A stretch of 64,000 nucleotides of DNA, from contig OX638348.1 of NCBI GenBank assembly GCA_951813085.1, forward strand, positions 4,225,627-4,289,626, in the 5' to 3' direction. The notes beneath the pieces are model-generated. The model worked only from the letters and a program-made list of their open reading frames with translations. It searched no databases and was not told the origin of the DNA. The position numbers and the translations under genes are program-made. Origin of the DNA: an uncultured Opitutaceae bacterium. GTDB lineage: Bacteria > Verrucomicrobiota > Verrucomicrobiia > Opitutales > Opitutaceae. Shown here piece by piece: positions 62,834 through 64,000 of this stretch (its first letter is position 1; every line of letters begins with the position of its first letter).

Positions 62834-63038
62834 ACGATGGGTGATGCAGGCCAGAAATCGGCGATTTGCTAGCATTCGAAGGCCGTCGCCGCATCACAAG
62901 CTATAAATCCTAGTCCCACAGCGACAAGCGCCTACTATAACTCAGTAAAGGGTTCACTGGGATTGCGAATCGGCTTTAAAGCGGGATAGGTAGGATCCCA
63001 AAAACTCTAAATTGAGCCCATGTTTATCGTTTACAATT

Positions 63039-64000
63039 ATGTCACAGGGATCTTTGCTTGCCAACAAGATGTCAGACCAGAGATCAATGAAGGCGGAAGT
63101 TTCAGGAACGCCTAAAACAGGGAGTGAAGCGTTGTTGAGGGACACGTTGAAGCGCTGCTCGCCGGAAACCTTGGAAGCCGCGTTGAAGTATCGCGCCTCC
63201 GGCGACGTGACTCTCGTCCCTGTGATCGTACTTGGGATTGTGGAGCGATTCTTGGACCCTGAGGTCATTAGCAAGCTGAGAAGCGGCGATGACACGGTTC
63301 GATTCATGGAGGATCTGGGCTTAGACTCGCTTACCATGATTGAAGCGATCATGATGGTTGAGGAGTCCTTAGGCGTTTCCATAAAGAACGAAGAGCTTTT
63401 GAACTTACGTTCAGTGGGAGACTTGAAGGTGTTCATTCAAGAGAAGATCACCGGGTTCAAGAGCGGAGAGTCCAACGAGTTCTATACCATTGAGCAAGTG
63501 GCCTCTGTTATGCCTCAGCAAGATCCATTCTTGTTTTTGGAACAAGCCAATCTAAGCGATCGAGCCGCCAAGGGTCGATACACGATTTCCGGGCAGGAAG
63601 ATTTCTTGCAAGGCCACTTCAAGGGCAACCCCGTATTTCCTGCGTCGATCATGCTTGAGGCGCTGGGACAGCTCGCTGTTTTTTCACTCCTGAAAAATCC
63701 ACCGAGCGAAGTGGGATCGTCGATCGACATGTCTGAGGTTTATTTTACAGGTGTGGATGGCGTCCGCTGCCACCGTGTATGCAAGCCCGGCGATTCGCTC
63801 GATCTCAGCATCCGGTTGAAGCGCGTTCGAGCGCCGCTCGCAGTTTTTTCAGGCCAGATTACCGTCGGTGGAGAAAAAGCGGTTGTTGCAGAGGAAATCA
63901 CCTTGGCGTTCAAGCCCATGGAACCTTCAACAAATGGCAATGGCTCGGAAGCCAGCGCGTTGAGGGATGTCTCAGTAAGTCCACAATCGACCAACGGCTC
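63039..64000 (+). CDS. Acyl carrier protein-FabZ-like dehydratase fusion, 3' end outside window
   Basis: The frame is open from ATG 63039 to the window edge (at least 320 codons); ATGs at 63069 and 63087 are alternatives. After about 80 N-terminal residues an ACP domain has the phosphopantetheine site EDLGLDSLTMIEAIMMV. The second half is a hot-dog dehydratase: VMPQQDPFLFLEQANL, then FLQGHFKGNPVFPASIMLEA with the catalytic His and Glu, and GQLAVFSLL. FabZ normally has PHRxPFLL; here it is PQQDPFLFL. The linker following it is Ser/Asn/Gly-rich, so more domains may follow. This suggests a specialised acyl-chain pathway (polyunsaturated lipid, aryl polyene or lipid headgroup type); which one cannot be told. 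Confidence 0.8.
   Translation, partial: MSQGSLLANKMSDQRSMKAEVSGTPKTGSEALLRDTLKRCSPETLEAALKYRASGDVTLVPVIVLGIVERFLDPEVISKLRSGDDTVRFMEDLGLDSLTMIEAIMMVEESLGVSIKNEELLNLRSVGDLKVFIQEKITGFKSGESNEFYTIEQVASVMPQQDPFLFLEQANLSDRAAKGRYTISGQEDFLQGHFKGNPVFPASIMLEALGQLAVFSLLKNPPSEVGSSIDMSEVYFTGVDGVRCHRVCKPGDSLDLSIRLKRVRAPLAVFSGQITVGGEKAVVAEEITLAFKPMEPSTNGNGSEASALRDVSVSPQSTNG

Noticed and set aside
62954..63436. Minus-strand open frame of 160 codons near the right edge
   Set aside because: It is antisense to the ACP-FabZ frame, which shows clear domain motifs; no motif in the minus frame.

Overview
The window looks like chromosomal DNA of a Verrucomicrobiota bacterium, possibly Opitutia. This is inferred from gene content: a planctomycete-type cytochrome c/DUF1549/DUF1553 gene paired with a DUF1501 gene, a sulfatase, a TonB-dependent receptor, a Bat-type VWA operon, GxxExxY proteins in an exopolysaccharide locus and a He_PIG/RTX adhesin. 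Base composition appears close to 50-55% GC, except for two clearly GC-richer insertion sequences. I see no rRNA, tRNA or CRISPR.

Layout. 1-7.1 kb: a tightly overlapping Bat operon (DUF58, a membrane protein, BatA, a BatB-BatC fusion, a BatD-BatE-like fusion). 7.2-14.1 kb: the cytochrome c/DUF1549/DUF1553 and DUF1501 pair, then a TonB receptor with a shortened plug. 14.1-22.4 kb: small-molecule metabolism, with a methyltransferase, a glucarate-dehydratase / HpcH aldolase / LarA-like operon, a sulfatase, an alpha/beta hydrolase and a glycerophosphodiesterase. 22.4-25.8 kb: one long locus encoding a membrane-anchored double-AAA+ Clp-like ATPase joined to a release-factor-2-like domain that lacks the GGQ region. 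26-29 kb: a secretin-like fragment, a decayed IS3-family copy and a VapBC pair. 29.3-38.7 kb: exopolysaccharide/nucleotide-sugar genes (gmd, fcl, SLBB export protein, Wzz) with GxxExxY repeat cassettes, and a WbpM/CapD-type gene split by a ~685 bp insert of small ORFs. 38.7-40.2 kb: a frameshifted IS256-family copy that truncates a small secreted protein. 40.4-48.2 kb: a parvulin-type isomerase, an APH-like kinase and a ~1,930-residue cadherin/He_PIG/RTX adhesin. 48.4-64 kb: mostly housekeeping genes (metallophosphoesterase, N-acetylglutamate synthase, proS, clpS, a family B DNA polymerase, a FAD-oxidoreductase/MnmM-type methyltransferase fusion, aroK, queG, a thioesterase, a glycosyltransferase) and the start of an ACP-FabZ fusion at the right edge.

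Reading-frame quality matters here. Frames break by single bases in the glycerophosphodiesterase, Clp-RF2, GxxExxY, WbpM, isomerase, adhesin and argA genes. Most breaks are repaired by adding or removing one base in a short homopolymer run. Because argA and the isomerase are unlikely to be dead, sequencing or assembly indels explain these better than pseudogenisation. The two IS copies and the WbpM insert look like genuine rearrangements.

The candidates most worth pursuing as undescribed systems are the Clp-RF2 (no GGQ) membrane protein, the oxidoreductase-MnmM fusion that looks like a domain-swapped MnmC analogue, and the GxxExxY repeat cassettes.
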